A stretch of DNA of 64,000 nucleotides from positions 1 to 64,000 of the forward strand of contig NZ_JACBGE010000009.1 of the NCBI RefSeq assembly GCF_021401345.1. The letters are read 5' to 3'. The stretch comes from Hydrogenophaga sp. NFH-34. GTDB lineage: Bacteria; Pseudomonadota; Gammaproteobacteria; Burkholderiales; Burkholderiaceae_C. The translations under genes and the position numbers were made by a program. Below the pieces are notes generated by a model. The model searched no databases. It was not told where the DNA came from and saw only the letters and a list, made by a program, of their open reading frames with translations. The stretch's first letter is position 1. Every line of letters starts with the position of its first letter. Shown here piece by piece: positions 43,539 through 52,397 of the stretch.

Positions 43539-44465
43539 TCAGGCCGCGTCAAGAAAGGCGCAGACAGCGGCCACCTGGTCGGCCGGCACCAGCGACGGCG
43601 CATGGCCGACACCGGCAAACTCCACGCAGCGGGCCTTCGGTCCACGCCGGGACATGGCGTCCGCCGTTTCGCGGGTCAGCAGATCGGAATCGGCGCCGCG
43701 CAGCAACAGCGTCGGAGCCTCAATGCGGTCATACAGTGCCCAGAGCGCCGCCTCCCCGGCCAGAACGGCCTGTCGGGAACTGGTTTCGTCGAGCGCCATC
43801 AGGGCCTGGACGGGCACGGCGATGGCGGGGTCGTAATGCAGGCCCCAGATACCCTCGCGAAGCCGCAGCATGGGGGCCGACAGCGCATGCCACTCCGCAT
43901 CGCTGTGCAGACCGAATCCGGCAGCAATCTGCACCAGATAGCGCACGCCCTCGGCTTCGGAGCCGAACGTCGGCGAACGGCCCAGATAGTCGGCGATGCG
44001 CCGCAGGGCCTCCCACTCGATGACCGGGCCGACGTCATTGAGCACCAGCCGCCTGGGCGCCAGCGCCGGCTGCGCCGCCAGTGTCATGCCAATGAGCCCG
44101 CCCATGCTGGTGCCCACCCAGTCCACGGGCAACCCGGGAAAACACTGGCGCAGGTGATGCAGCAGTTGGCCGAGATCGGCGGCATAGGTCGGTACCTGGT
44201 AGCCCATGGGGTCGGCCAGCCAGTCGCTGTGCCCGCGCCCAGCCACGTCGACCGCCACCACGTGCGCCTGATGGGAGAGCGCATCGGCCAGAACATCAAA
44301 GTCCCGCCCCTGGCGCGTCAGGCCATGTACACACACCACGACGGACCTGGCCGGCTCTCGGCTCGGCCAGAACCACCACGCCATGCGCCGCACGTCCCCG
44401 GCCTGGGCGGCGGGGCCTGAGACGTCGATGTGCTGCAGTGTGGGTGCCTGTGCGGTGCGGTCCAT
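43539..44465 (-). CDS. Alpha/beta-fold hydrolase
   Basis: Hydrolase of 308 residues with the Ser-His-Asp architecture: HGLTRQGRDFD gives the oxyanion region, GTSMGG the nucleophile S120, and GVGHAPSL the catalytic H288. The substrate is unknown. It is the gene just upstream of relA on the same strand (2-nt gap), so the two are co-transcribed, and it is divergent from bdhA, 70 nt away. The start ATG 44465 was chosen over a 57-codon longer frame, which runs into the bdhA promoter and coding region; GGAG lies 9 nt upstream. A role in hydroxybutyrate oligomer breakdown is possible from the bdhA neighbour but unproven. Confidence 0.8.
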   Translation of the reverse strand: MDRTAQAPTLQHIDVSGPAAQAGDVRRMAWWFWPSREPARSVVVCVHGLTRQGRDFDVLADALSHQAHVVAVDVAGRGHSDWLADPMGYQVPTYAADLGQLLHHLRQCFPGLPVDWVGTSMGGLIGMTLAAQPALAPRRLVLNDVGPVIEWEALRRIADYLGRSPTFGSEAEGVRYLVQIAAGFGLHSDAEWHALSAPMLRLREGIWGLHYDPAIAVPVQALMALDETSSRQAVLAGEAALWALYDRIEAPTLLLRGADSDLLTRETADAMSRRGPKARCVEFAGVGHAPSLVPADQVAAVCAFLDAA

Positions 44466-44535
44466 CCCCTCGGGTCTCCGTCGATAATGCCTGCGATTGC
44501 TGTTCAACCTATCGTAATGGAACTGGAGATTACCG

Positions 44536-45306
44536 ATGCTCAAGAACAAGACTGCCCTCGTCACCGGCTCCACCAGCGGGATCGGGCTGGGGATCGCCAA
44601 GGCGCTCGCCCGGCAGGGCGCCAACATCGTGCTCAACGGCTTCGGGGACGCCGAAGGCCCACAGGCCGAGATCGCGGCCCTGGGCGTCCAGGTGGCCTAC
44701 CACGGCGCCGACATGAGCAAGCCGTCCGAGATTGAAGCCATGATGACGTTCGCCGCCGAGCGCTTCGGCAGGGTCGACATCCTGGTCAACAACGCCGGGA
44801 TCCAGCATGTGGCGAAGGTGGAAGACTTCCCGGTCGAGCGCTGGGACGCCATCATCGCCATCAATCTGTCCAGCGCCTTTCACACCACCCGCCTGGCGCT
44901 GCCGGCGATGAAGGCCGCCAACTGGGGACGCATCATCAACGTGGCCTCGGTGCACGGCCTGGTGGGCTCGGCGGAAAAGTCGGCCTATGTGGCCGCCAAA
45001 CATGGTGTGGTGGGCCTGACCAAAGTGACCGCCCTGGAAAACGCCACCACTGGCGTGACCTGCAATGCCATCTGCCCCGGCTGGGTGCTCACACCCTTGG
45101 TGCAAAAGCAGGTGGATGCCAAGGCTGCAGCGCTCGGCCTGTCGAACGAGGAAGCCACCAAGCTGCTGCTGGGTGAAAAAGAGCCGTCCATGCAGTTCAC
45201 CACACCCGACGAACTGGGCGAACTTGCCGTGTTTCTGTGCTCTCCGGCCGGGGCGAACGTGCGCGGCGTGGCCTGGAACATGGACGGTGGCTGGGCGGCC
45301 CAGTAA
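44536..45306 (+). CDS. bdhA: D-3-hydroxybutyrate dehydrogenase
   Basis: NAD-dependent short-chain dehydrogenase converting 3-hydroxybutyrate to acetoacetate during PHB mobilisation. The 256-residue protein has the Rossmann motif TGSTSGIG (10-17), NNAG (86-89), and the catalytic set S138, Y151 and K155. The VHGLVGSAEKSAYVAAKHG stretch is typical of the BdhA subfamily, as are the NAICPGWVLTPLV and VQKQVD segments near substrate-binding. GGAG precedes the ATG. A strong bidirectional terminator follows. It fits with phaR, 4 kb away, in PHB metabolism. Confidence 0.95.
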   Translation: MLKNKTALVTGSTSGIGLGIAKALARQGANIVLNGFGDAEGPQAEIAALGVQVAYHGADMSKPSEIEAMMTFAAERFGRVDILVNNAGIQHVAKVEDFPVERWDAIIAINLSSAFHTTRLALPAMKAANWGRIINVASVHGLVGSAEKSAYVAAKHGVVGLTKVTALENATTGVTCNAICPGWVLTPLVQKQVDAKAAALGLSNEEATKLLLGEKEPSMQFTTPDELGELAVFLCSPAGANVRGVAWNMDGGWAAQ

Positions 45307-45357
45307 GGCGGGCTCCGCGCCCCTCCGGGCCCAGTCTGCTGAAAGGGCACCGGCGAG

Positions 45358-45388
45358 AAAAAAAGCCTCCCATGCGGGAGGCTTTTTT
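45358..45388. terminator. Bidirectional terminator between bdhA and the binding protein
   Basis: GCCTCCC pairs with GGGAGGC around loop ATGC, flanked by A-tract (45358-45364) and T-tract (45383-45388) that extend the stem. It ends bdhA from the left and the convergent binding-protein gene from the right. Confidence 0.95.
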
Positions 45389-45442
45389 GATGGGGCCGCG
45401 GGCGGCCGGTGATAGGCACCGGTGCCCGCGCATCCCGGCGGA

Positions 45443-46627
45443 TCAGCGGATCACAGCCAGTTCGGAACGGGCACCACCCTTGTAGGTGTACAGCGTCAGG
45501 GCACCGTTCTTGATGTCGCCCTTTTCGTCGAAGGCGATCTGGCCGGTCACACCCTTGTAGTCGGTGGCCTTCAGCGCCGGCAGGTACTGGGCCGGATCGG
45601 ACGAGCCGGCCTTGACCATGGCGTCGGCCATGACCTTGACGGCGTCGTACACGTACGGGGCATACACCTGCACTTCGGCACCGAACTTGGCCTTGAAGTC
45701 CGCGCGGAACTTCTCCATGCCAGCCTTTTGTTCACCTTCCACACCACCGGCTTCGGCACAGTAGACCTGGTCATCCGACAGGCCATCGCCAGCCAGTTGC
45801 GGCAGCGCGCTCGAGCAGATGCCGTCGCCACCCATGAACTTGGCGTTGATGCCCAGTTGCTTCATCTGCTTGAGCATCGGGCCAGCCACGGCGTCCATAC
45901 CGCCGAAGAACACCACGTCGGGCTTCTTGGCCTTCAGGGAAGTCAGGATGGCGTTGAAGTCGGTGGCTTTGTCGTTGGTGAACTCGCGGCCCACGATGGT
46001 GCCGCCAGCGGCCTGGGCGGCCTTTTCGAACTCGTCGGCCACGCCCTGACCATAGGCCGTGCGGTCATCGATCACGGCGATGTTCTTGCTCTTGAGCGTC
46101 TCGACCGCGTACTTGCCCAGGGTGCCGCCCAATGCGGTGTCGTCAGCCACGACACGGAAAGCACCGGCGTAGCCCTGGCGGGTGTACTTGGGGTTGGTCG
46201 CCGAGGGAGAAATCTGCGGAATACCGGCGTCGTTGTAGATCTGCGAAGCGGGAATGGTCGTGCCCGAGTTCAGGTGACCGATCACGCCGTTGACCTTGGC
46301 GTCGACCAGCTTCTGGGCAGCGGCGGTGCCTTGCTTCGGATCGGCAGCATCGTCTTCGGCCAGCAGTTCGAACTTGGCCTTTTGGCTACCGATCATGACG
46401 CCCGCAGCGTTCAGTTCCTCGATGGCCATCTTGGCGCCGTTTTCATTGTCCTTGCCGAGGTGGGCAATCGCGCCACTGGTCGGGCCAACGTGACCGATCT
46501 TCACAACCAGTTCACTTGCAGGAGCCGCTGCCGGCGCAGCAGCCTCGGGCGCTGCCTCCTCCTTCTTGCCACAGGCGGCCAGGGCGACAGCCGCTGCAAT
46601 GACGGCCAGTTTGGTGTTCAGTTGCAT
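45443..46627 (-). CDS. Branched-chain amino-acid ABC transporter substrate-binding lipoprotein
   Basis: Periplasmic binding protein of the LivJ/LivK family (receptor_ligand fold). The 394-residue precursor has a lipoprotein signal with lipobox LAAC (C19), an Ala/Pro/Glu linker, and then VKIGHVGPTSGAIAHLGKDNENGAKMAIEELN, typical of the family. It is a stand-alone gene without livH, livM, livG or livF nearby, as is common in Comamonadaceae, where several such receptors share transporters. The ATG at 46627 follows GAGGATA. The real ligand cannot be told from sequence. Confidence 0.92.
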   Translation of the reverse strand: MQLNTKLAVIAAAVALAACGKKEEAAPEAAAPAAAPASELVVKIGHVGPTSGAIAHLGKDNENGAKMAIEELNAAGVMIGSQKAKFELLAEDDAADPKQGTAAAQKLVDAKVNGVIGHLNSGTTIPASQIYNDAGIPQISPSATNPKYTRQGYAGAFRVVADDTALGGTLGKYAVETLKSKNIAVIDDRTAYGQGVADEFEKAAQAAGGTIVGREFTNDKATDFNAILTSLKAKKPDVVFFGGMDAVAGPMLKQMKQLGINAKFMGGDGICSSALPQLAGDGLSDDQVYCAEAGGVEGEQKAGMEKFRADFKAKFGAEVQVYAPYVYDAVKVMADAMVKAGSSDPAQYLPALKATDYKGVTGQIAFDEKGDIKNGALTLYTYKGGARSELAVIR

Positions 46628-46691
46628 AAATATCCTCGGAAAGGAATGAGATGTTGATCTGCGGAGGGAACTTTTTTTCTCCACGTCCGTA

Positions 46692-46721
46692 AAGATACTC
46701 CAAAAAAAGCACATCGTTCAA
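46692..46721 (-). promoter_or_regulatory. Candidate promoter of the binding-protein gene
   Basis: On the minus strand TTGAAC (46716-46721) is followed at 18 nt by TATCTT (46692-46697). The match is moderate. Transcription from here would give a leader of about 60 nt. The remainder of the 224-nt gap to holC holds nothing recognisable. Confidence 0.5.
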
Positions 46722-46851
46722 ACCCGCACAAAGCCCTTGGGCCGGAACGCATCGGGCGGCGAGTCTTATGAATGCAAGAAATGCCCCATAAGCAAACCCG
46801 ATGTGAATACCCCTTTCAGGAGGTAGCGGACTCGCTCACACAGAGGCTCAA

Positions 46852-47289
46852 TCAGGTACCGGGTGCGAGGGCGAGGTCGTGCCGAAGGGGTTCAAAACCC
46901 TGCTGCCGGTACCGCATCCAGCGCTCGCGCGCACCGGCTCGGTCCTGAGGGTCCTGGGTGACCACTTCAATGACCCGCCCGAACCGCGTGAAGCCATCCG
47001 TCCAGCTGCCCGCCAGATTGACCAGCACATCGGCTTCAAACGGGACCCCATCCGGGTCGTCGGTCAACAGAATCGGCGCGTGCCGGCGCACAGGTTCGGG
47101 GTCGCGAGCCCGCGCGTGCGCCACGAATTCCCCCTGCGCGAAGGTCCAGAGCGCGGTGTCCAGCGTGGGCAGTTCTGCCTCGTGGATCCAGACCAGAACG
47201 CGCGCGCCCTTCAGGTAAGCCTTGCGCAGAAGGCGGCAGGCATAAGCCACACGCTCGGGCGCATTGAAATGGAAGGCCACCTCGCTCAT
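46852..47289 (-). CDS. holC: DNA polymerase III chi subunit
   Basis: HolC links the clamp loader to SSB-coated single-stranded DNA. The protein is 145 residues, the family length. It begins with EVAFHFNAPERVAYACRLLRKAYLKGARVLVW, typical of chi, and has the central PILLTDDPDGVPFEADVLVNLAG. The ATG at 47289 is 32 nt after the pepA stop; the long open frame upstream is not homologous. The pepA-holC pairing occurs in many proteobacteria. Confidence 0.93.
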   Translation of the reverse strand: MSEVAFHFNAPERVAYACRLLRKAYLKGARVLVWIHEAELPTLDTALWTFAQGEFVAHARARDPEPVRRHAPILLTDDPDGVPFEADVLVNLAGSWTDGFTRFGRVIEVVTQDPQDRAGARERWMRYRQQGFEPLRHDLALAPGT

Positions 47290-47321
47290 GGCAAAACGCC
47301 GATCACCCGGTCTGCGGTCAT

Positions 47322-48833
47322 TCAGGCCTTGGCCGAACGGCGACGGGCCGGTTTTTGCGGTGCCGCTGGCGACGCAGCGATGCGGGCCGCTTCGTCGAGC
47401 AGGAACTGCAGCAGCAAGGGCACAGGACGCCCTGTGGCCCCTTTGGCGGCCCCGCTCTTCCAGGCCGTGCCCGCGATGTCCAGATGTGCCCAAGGCTGTT
47501 CGGCCACAAACTTCTGGAGAAACTTCGCGGCCGTCACGGCCCCTGCGGCGCGGCCCGCCACGTTGCCCATGTCGGCAAAGTGCGACTTCAGGCCGTCCCC
47601 ATACTCATCGTCCAGCGGCATGCGCCAGCAAGGATCGAGGGCCTGTTCTCCGGCCTGCTGCAGCGCGGCAGCGAGGTCGTCCCGGGCCGAGAACAGCCCC
47701 GAACGCACAGCCCCGAGAGCGATGACGCAAGCCCCGGTGAGGGTGGCAATGTCGATCAGTGCACGCGGCTGGAAACGGGCCGCATAGGTCAGCGCGTCAC
47801 ACAGGATGAGGCGGCCTTCGGCGTCGGTGTTCAGGATTTCGATGGTCTGACCACTCATGCTGGTGACCACATCACCCGGTTTGACCGCGCGGCCATCGGG
47901 CATGTTCTCGCAGGTCGGGATCAGACCGACCACGTTCAACGCCGGCCGGGCTTCGGCCAGCGCGGCGAACGTGCCCAGCACGCTGGCAGCGCCCCCCATG
48001 TCGAACTTCATTTCGTCCATTTCGGCCGCAGGTTTGAGCGAGATGCCCCCCGTATCGAAGGTGATGCCCTTGCCCACCAGCACCACGGGCGCCGCCCCCC
48101 GCGCGCCACCGTTGTAGCGCAACACGATGAAGCGCAGCGGCTCGGCCGAGCCTTGCGCCACGGCCAGGAACGCCCCCATGCCCAGCGCCGCCACCTCCTT
48201 CGGCCCCAGCACCTCCACCTGAAGGCCCGGCTTGCGGCCCAGCTTGCGCGCGGCATCGGCGAGCATCGACGGCGTGGCGTGGTTGGCCGGCCGGTTGGCC
48301 CATTCTTTGGCCGTCTCCATCCCCACGAACTGGGCGCGCCCCACGTCGAAATCCGCGCGAACAGCGGCCACGCGCGTCACCCCCACGGTCACCTGCTTGA
48401 GCGGCCGCGGCTTGGCCGTGGGCTTGGTGGTCGTGAAGACGTAACTCTGCTCGGCCACCGCCGGCACCGCCGCACGGGCAGCAGCCCCCTGCGCCGATTC
48501 GGGCAGCCAGGACAGCACCAGCCCCAGCTTGCGCAGCGACGGCTGCCGCAACAGGGTCATGCCCGCGGCCACCGCCTTGCGCACCGCTGCGGCAGAGCCA
48601 TTGCCGGCGCGCACCAGCACCACGTGCGTGGCCTTGACGCCGGCCGGTCGGTAACAGGCCAAAGTTTTGCCCACACCGGCTTCCAGGTCGCCGCGCTGCA
48701 CCGCATCGGTGGCCAGCCCGGCCAGCGCCGAACCGGAAGCCGGCACGCCCTCGTCGGGCACCAGAACGAGCAGCGCATCGGCCGCCAGGGAATCGGCCTG
48801 AGCGGCCGTCAAGGCTTTGAGTTCGAAGTCCAT
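47322..48833 (-). CDS. pepA: Leucyl aminopeptidase (M17)
   Basis: Cytosolic hexameric zinc/manganese aminopeptidase; in E. coli it also binds DNA and represses carAB. The 503-residue protein matches the family length. The C-terminal catalytic domain has the active-site segments VGKGITFDTGGISLKP, KFDMGGAASV and the M17 signature NTDAEGRLIL. ATG 48833 (MDFELK) was chosen over a longer frame that runs into lptF. It is divergent from lptF with only 28 nt between them, so promoters must lie within coding sequence. Its relation to the carAB operon in this window is worth noting. Confidence 0.96.
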   Translation of the reverse strand: MDFELKALTAAQADSLAADALLVLVPDEGVPASGSALAGLATDAVQRGDLEAGVGKTLACYRPAGVKATHVVLVRAGNGSAAAVRKAVAAGMTLLRQPSLRKLGLVLSWLPESAQGAAARAAVPAVAEQSYVFTTTKPTAKPRPLKQVTVGVTRVAAVRADFDVGRAQFVGMETAKEWANRPANHATPSMLADAARKLGRKPGLQVEVLGPKEVAALGMGAFLAVAQGSAEPLRFIVLRYNGGARGAAPVVLVGKGITFDTGGISLKPAAEMDEMKFDMGGAASVLGTFAALAEARPALNVVGLIPTCENMPDGRAVKPGDVVTSMSGQTIEILNTDAEGRLILCDALTYAARFQPRALIDIATLTGACVIALGAVRSGLFSARDDLAAALQQAGEQALDPCWRMPLDDEYGDGLKSHFADMGNVAGRAAGAVTAAKFLQKFVAEQPWAHLDIAGTAWKSGAAKGATGRPVPLLLQFLLDEAARIAASPAAPQKPARRRSAKA

Positions 48834-48861
48834 AATGTCGAAAATTGTCGTTACTCGCTCG

Positions 48862-49965
48862 ATGTTATTCCAATCGTCTCTCCGGAAAGAGCTCGCTCGC
48901 AGCTTCGGTGCCACGCTGGTGATTCTGTTCACCATCGTGCTGACCATGGTACTGATCCGCACACTGGGTGCCGCATCCCGTGGCAGCGTCAACCCCGAAG
49001 AGATCATGCTCGTGCTGGGTTACACGGTCCTGGGCTACACCCAGACGATTCTGGCGCTGGCACTGTTCATCGCCGTGGTGTCCGTGCTCTCTCGCATGTA
49101 CCGCGACAGCGAGATGATCATCTGGTTTGCCAGCGGCCGCTCGATCACGGCCTTTCTGGCCCCGGTTCTGCGCTTTGCCTGGCCGATTCTGGCGGTGATC
49201 GGCCTGATGGTATTCCTGGTGTGGCCCTGGGCCAACCAGCAGACGGCCAATCTGCGCGAGCGCTTTGAAAGCCGCTCGGACCTGCAGCGCATCGCCCCCG
49301 GTCAGTTCCAGGAGTCGTCCAGCGGTCGCCGCGTGTTCTTCATCGACAAGGACACCAGCGACGGCATCGAAGGCCGCAACGTGTTCATCTCCAGCATCGA
49401 GGACGATGGTCGCGAAACCGTGACCACGGCCAGCGCCGGGCGCGTCGAGACCATCAACGACCGACCCTACCTGGTGCTGGAACAGGGCCAGCGCATGGAA
49501 CGCGACGCCCAGACAGGTCAGCTCAAGATCAGCGACTTCATGAGTTATGGCGTGCTGATCGGCGACTCGGCCCAGCAGCTCATGGAAGGCCAGTCGCTCA
49601 AGGCCCGCAGCACCTGGTCGCTGATCGACAGCTGGGATGCCGCCAGCCAGGGTGAACTTGCCTGGCGCGTCGGCGTCGTGTTCAGCGCCATCAACCTGAT
49701 CATCCTGGGACTCGCGGCCACCGTGAGCAACCCGCGCGCGGGCAAGAGCGGCAACCTGTTGTTCACGCTGTTCGCGTTCACGGTGTATTTCAACCTCCTG
49801 AACATCACGCAGCGCTCGATCGCGACCGGCCAGACACCGCTGCTGCCCACCCTGGTGGCCTTGCACGGCGGGGTGCTGGTCCTGTGCCTGCTCTGGCTGG
49901 CCAAGCGGCACCAGGCCCTGAGCCTGCGCGACCTGTTCATTCCCAAGCGCCTGCCGCAACCATGA
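48862..49965 (+). CDS. lptF: LPS export permease LptF
   Basis: One of the two permease subunits of the LptB2FG ABC transporter, which extracts LPS from the inner membrane. The 367-residue protein has three N-terminal membrane segments (first around FGATLVILFTIVLTMVLI), a periplasmic beta-jellyroll domain (about 130-260) and three C-terminal segments. ATG 48862 was chosen; earlier ATGs at 48817 and 48835 lie inside divergent pepA. It overlaps lptG by 4 nt. It belongs with the lipid A genes of this window in function. Confidence 0.95.
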   Translation: MLFQSSLRKELARSFGATLVILFTIVLTMVLIRTLGAASRGSVNPEEIMLVLGYTVLGYTQTILALALFIAVVSVLSRMYRDSEMIIWFASGRSITAFLAPVLRFAWPILAVIGLMVFLVWPWANQQTANLRERFESRSDLQRIAPGQFQESSSGRRVFFIDKDTSDGIEGRNVFISSIEDDGRETVTTASAGRVETINDRPYLVLEQGQRMERDAQTGQLKISDFMSYGVLIGDSAQQLMEGQSLKARSTWSLIDSWDAASQGELAWRVGVVFSAINLIILGLAATVSNPRAGKSGNLLFTLFAFTVYFNLLNITQRSIATGQTPLLPTLVALHGGVLVLCLLWLAKRHQALSLRDLFIPKRLPQP

Positions 49966-51080
49966 AAACCATCCGGCGCCTGATCTACGGCGAAGTCGCC
50001 GTCACCACCGGCTTTGTCCTGCTGTCGTTCCTTTCGCTGTTCTTCTTCTTCGACTTCCTCGAAGAGTTGACCTCGCTGGGCCGCCCGTCCCGCATCGACC
50101 CGAACGCCACCTACGAACTGCGCCACGCGTTTCTGTATGTGGCCCTGCTGCTGCCCAGCCGCATCTACGAGCTGCTGCCCATCTGCGTGCTGATCGGCAC
50201 GGTGGCGGTCATGGCGCGACTGGCGCAGAGCTCGGAATACACCATCCTGCGAACCAGCGGCCTGGGACCGTGGCGCGCCCTGCACACCCTGCTCGGCGTT
50301 GGGCTGACCTTTGCGGTGCTCACATTCGCGGTCGGCGACTACCTGGCGCCCGTGACCGACAAGACCGCCCAGTTGCTCAAGGCCAGCTTTCACGGCCGCA
50401 TCAGCGTCGGCCAGACCGGCGCCTGGCTCAAGGAGCGACAGGGCAGCAGCAATTTCTCCGTCAATGTGGGCTCGCTGTCCCCGGAAGGCGGTCTGTCGGA
50501 CGTCCGCATTTTCGAGTTCGATGAAAAAGGCCGCATCCGTTCGTCGCTCGAAGCGGTGTCCGGCCATATCGGTGCCGACGAAACCTGGCTGCTCAACCAG
50601 GTGCAGGTTCGCAAGTTCGAGGGTGCCGACACCCAGTCGCGCCGCGTGATCCGGACAGACACCGAAAGCTACCGCTGGCCCAGCAGCATCACCACGGAGA
50701 TGGTGTCGGTGGCGCTGCTCAAGCCCGAGCGCATGCGCACCACCGACCTGTTCGCCTACATCCGCCATCTGGAGGCCAACGACCAGACTGCCTTGCGCTA
50801 CGAGATCGAGTTCTGGCGCAAGGTGTTCTACCCGCTCAGTTGCCTGGTGATGGTGGTGCTCGCCCTGCCCTTTGCCTACCTGCACTTCCGCACCAGCGGC
50901 ATCACGGGCTATGTGTTCGGCGGCGTGATGATCGGCATCAGCTTCTTCCTGCTGAACAACGTGTTCGGCTACGTCGGCAACCTCAATCAGTGGGAGCCCT
51001 GGGTGGCCGCGGCCGCTCCCGCAATGATCTATTCGGTGGTCTCGCTGGCGGCCTTTGGCTGGCTGGTGCTCAGGAGGTAG
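49962..51080 (+). CDS. lptG: LPS export permease LptG
   Basis: Second permease subunit of LptB2FG. The 372-residue protein begins MKTIRRLIYGEVAVTTGF with a membrane segment rich in F (LLSFLSLFFFFDFLEEL). It has the conserved PSRIYELLPICVLIGTV second segment, a periplasmic domain (about 135-265), and three closing membrane segments with LALPFAYLHFRTSGITGYVFGG. Its start overlaps the lptF stop. Its last two codons, AGG AGG before TAG, also form the Shine-Dalgarno sequence of the next gene. Confidence 0.95.
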   Translation: MKTIRRLIYGEVAVTTGFVLLSFLSLFFFFDFLEELTSLGRPSRIDPNATYELRHAFLYVALLLPSRIYELLPICVLIGTVAVMARLAQSSEYTILRTSGLGPWRALHTLLGVGLTFAVLTFAVGDYLAPVTDKTAQLLKASFHGRISVGQTGAWLKERQGSSNFSVNVGSLSPEGGLSDVRIFEFDEKGRIRSSLEAVSGHIGADETWLLNQVQVRKFEGADTQSRRVIRTDTESYRWPSSITTEMVSVALLKPERMRTTDLFAYIRHLEANDQTALRYEIEFWRKVFYPLSCLVMVVLALPFAYLHFRTSGITGYVFGGVMIGISFFLLNNVFGYVGNLNQWEPWVAAAAPAMIYSVVSLAAFGWLVLRR

Positions 51081-51083
51081 CGC

Positions 51084-51449
51084 ATGCTGGGCGTCATTGT
51101 CCTGGCCCACGGGTCGCGCGATCCGCTGTGGCGCCAGCCGGTGGAGGCCGTGGCCAGCCGCATTGCCCAAGCCAGCCCGGCGTCTCGGGTGGTCTGCGCG
51201 TACCTGGAACTGTCCGAACCCGACCTCCCCACCGCCACCCACGCGCTGGTGGCTGAGGGCGCGACCCGGGTGCGCGTGCTGCCCCTGTTTTTCGGCATGG
51301 GCAAACACGCCCGCGAAGACCTGCCCCGGCTGGTGCAGGCCCTGGTGCAGGCGCACCCTGGCGTGCCGGTCGAATGCCTGCCCGCGGCTGGCGAACACCC
51401 GCGCCTGACCGAACTCCTGGCCCGCATTGCCCTGGAAGAGAACCCATGA
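51084..51449 (+). CDS. cbiX: CbiX-type sirohydrochlorin chelatase (short form)
   Basis: Class II chelatase of 121 residues, the length of the short single-domain CbiX form. The two metal-binding histidines are H9 in VLAHGSRDP and H75 in FFGMGKHARED. It inserts iron or cobalt into sirohydrochlorin; the adjacent cysB, regulator of sulfate assimilation, favours siroheme for sulfite reductase over cobalamin. It starts 3 nt after lptG on a ribosome site made by the lptG stop region, and its stop overlaps cysB. The metal cannot be assigned from sequence alone. Confidence 0.88.
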   Translation: MLGVIVLAHGSRDPLWRQPVEAVASRIAQASPASRVVCAYLELSEPDLPTATHALVAEGATRVRVLPLFFGMGKHAREDLPRLVQALVQAHPGVPVECLPAAGEHPRLTELLARIALEENP

Positions 51450-52390
51450 ACCTGCACCAGTTCCGCTTTGTGCAAGAAGCGGTGCGCCGCAACCTCAACC
51501 TGACCGAAGCAGCGAAAGCCCTGCACACGTCGCAGCCGGGCGTCTCCAAAGCCATCATCGAGCTGGAGGACGAACTCGGCGTGGAAATCTTCGCCCGCCA
51601 CGGCAAGCGCATCAAGCGCGTGACCGAGCCCGGGCAGCAGGTGCTCAAGAGCATCGACATCATCCTGCGCGAGGTCAACAACCTCAAGCGCATCGGCGAG
51701 CAGTATTCGGCCCAGGACAGCGGCACGCTGTCGATTGCCACCACCCACACCCAGGCGCGGTATGTGCTGCCCGGGCCTGTCGCCAAGCTGCGCCAGACCT
51801 ACCCCAAGGTCGCGGTGAGCCTGCACCAGGGTTCGCCCGACCAGGTGGCGCGCATGCTGATGGACGAGGTGGCCGAGATCGGCATGGCCACCGAGTCGCT
51901 GGCCAACTACCCCGACCTCGTCACCCTGCCGGCCTACGAGTGGCAACACGTGCTGGTGTTGCCGTTCGACCACCCGCTGGTCCAGCGTGAGCGCATCGGC
52001 CTGGAAGACCTGGCCCAGGTGCCGCTGATCACCTACCACCCCAGCTTCACCGGCCGCACCCGGATCGACCAGGCTTTCGCGCTGCGCCATCTGCAGCCCA
52101 ACATCGTGCTCGAAGCCATCGACTCCGACGTGATCAAGACCTACGTCAAGCTCGGCATGGGCGTGGGCATCGTGGCCGAAATGGCCGTCCAGGGCGACAA
52201 CCAGTCACCCGATCTGGTCGCCCGGCCCGCGGGCGCCCTGTTCGGACACAACCTCGCGCGCGTGGCGTTCAAGCGCGGCACCTACCTGCGGCACTTCGTG
52301 CTGCGTTTTGCCGAGCTGCTGAGCGACCGGCTTTCCCGCGACCTGATCCTGCGGGCCATGTCCGGCTCGCACGACGAATACGAAATCTGA
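51446..52390 (+). CDS. cysB: LysR-family regulator CysB
   Basis: Transcriptional activator of sulfate-assimilation and cysteine genes, responsive to O- or N-acetylserine. The 314-residue protein has an N-terminal LysR helix-turn-helix (about 18-40, NLTEAAKALHTSQPGVSKAI) and a substrate-binding domain with SIATTHTQARYVLP and HQGSPDQVA, the CysB/Cbl ligand-pocket stretches. ATG 51446 overlaps the cbiX stop by 4 nt. The operon lptF-lptG-cbiX-cysB places sulfur regulation after LPS export. Confidence 0.95.
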   Translation: MNLHQFRFVQEAVRRNLNLTEAAKALHTSQPGVSKAIIELEDELGVEIFARHGKRIKRVTEPGQQVLKSIDIILREVNNLKRIGEQYSAQDSGTLSIATTHTQARYVLPGPVAKLRQTYPKVAVSLHQGSPDQVARMLMDEVAEIGMATESLANYPDLVTLPAYEWQHVLVLPFDHPLVQRERIGLEDLAQVPLITYHPSFTGRTRIDQAFALRHLQPNIVLEAIDSDVIKTYVKLGMGVGIVAEMAVQGDNQSPDLVARPAGALFGHNLARVAFKRGTYLRHFVLRFAELLSDRLSRDLILRAMSGSHDEYEI

Positions 52391-52397
52391 CACCGCC

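Noticed and set aside
49101..49300. Split of lptF into two genes by a possible stop in another frame
   Set aside because: The lptF frame is continuous and domain order is complete.
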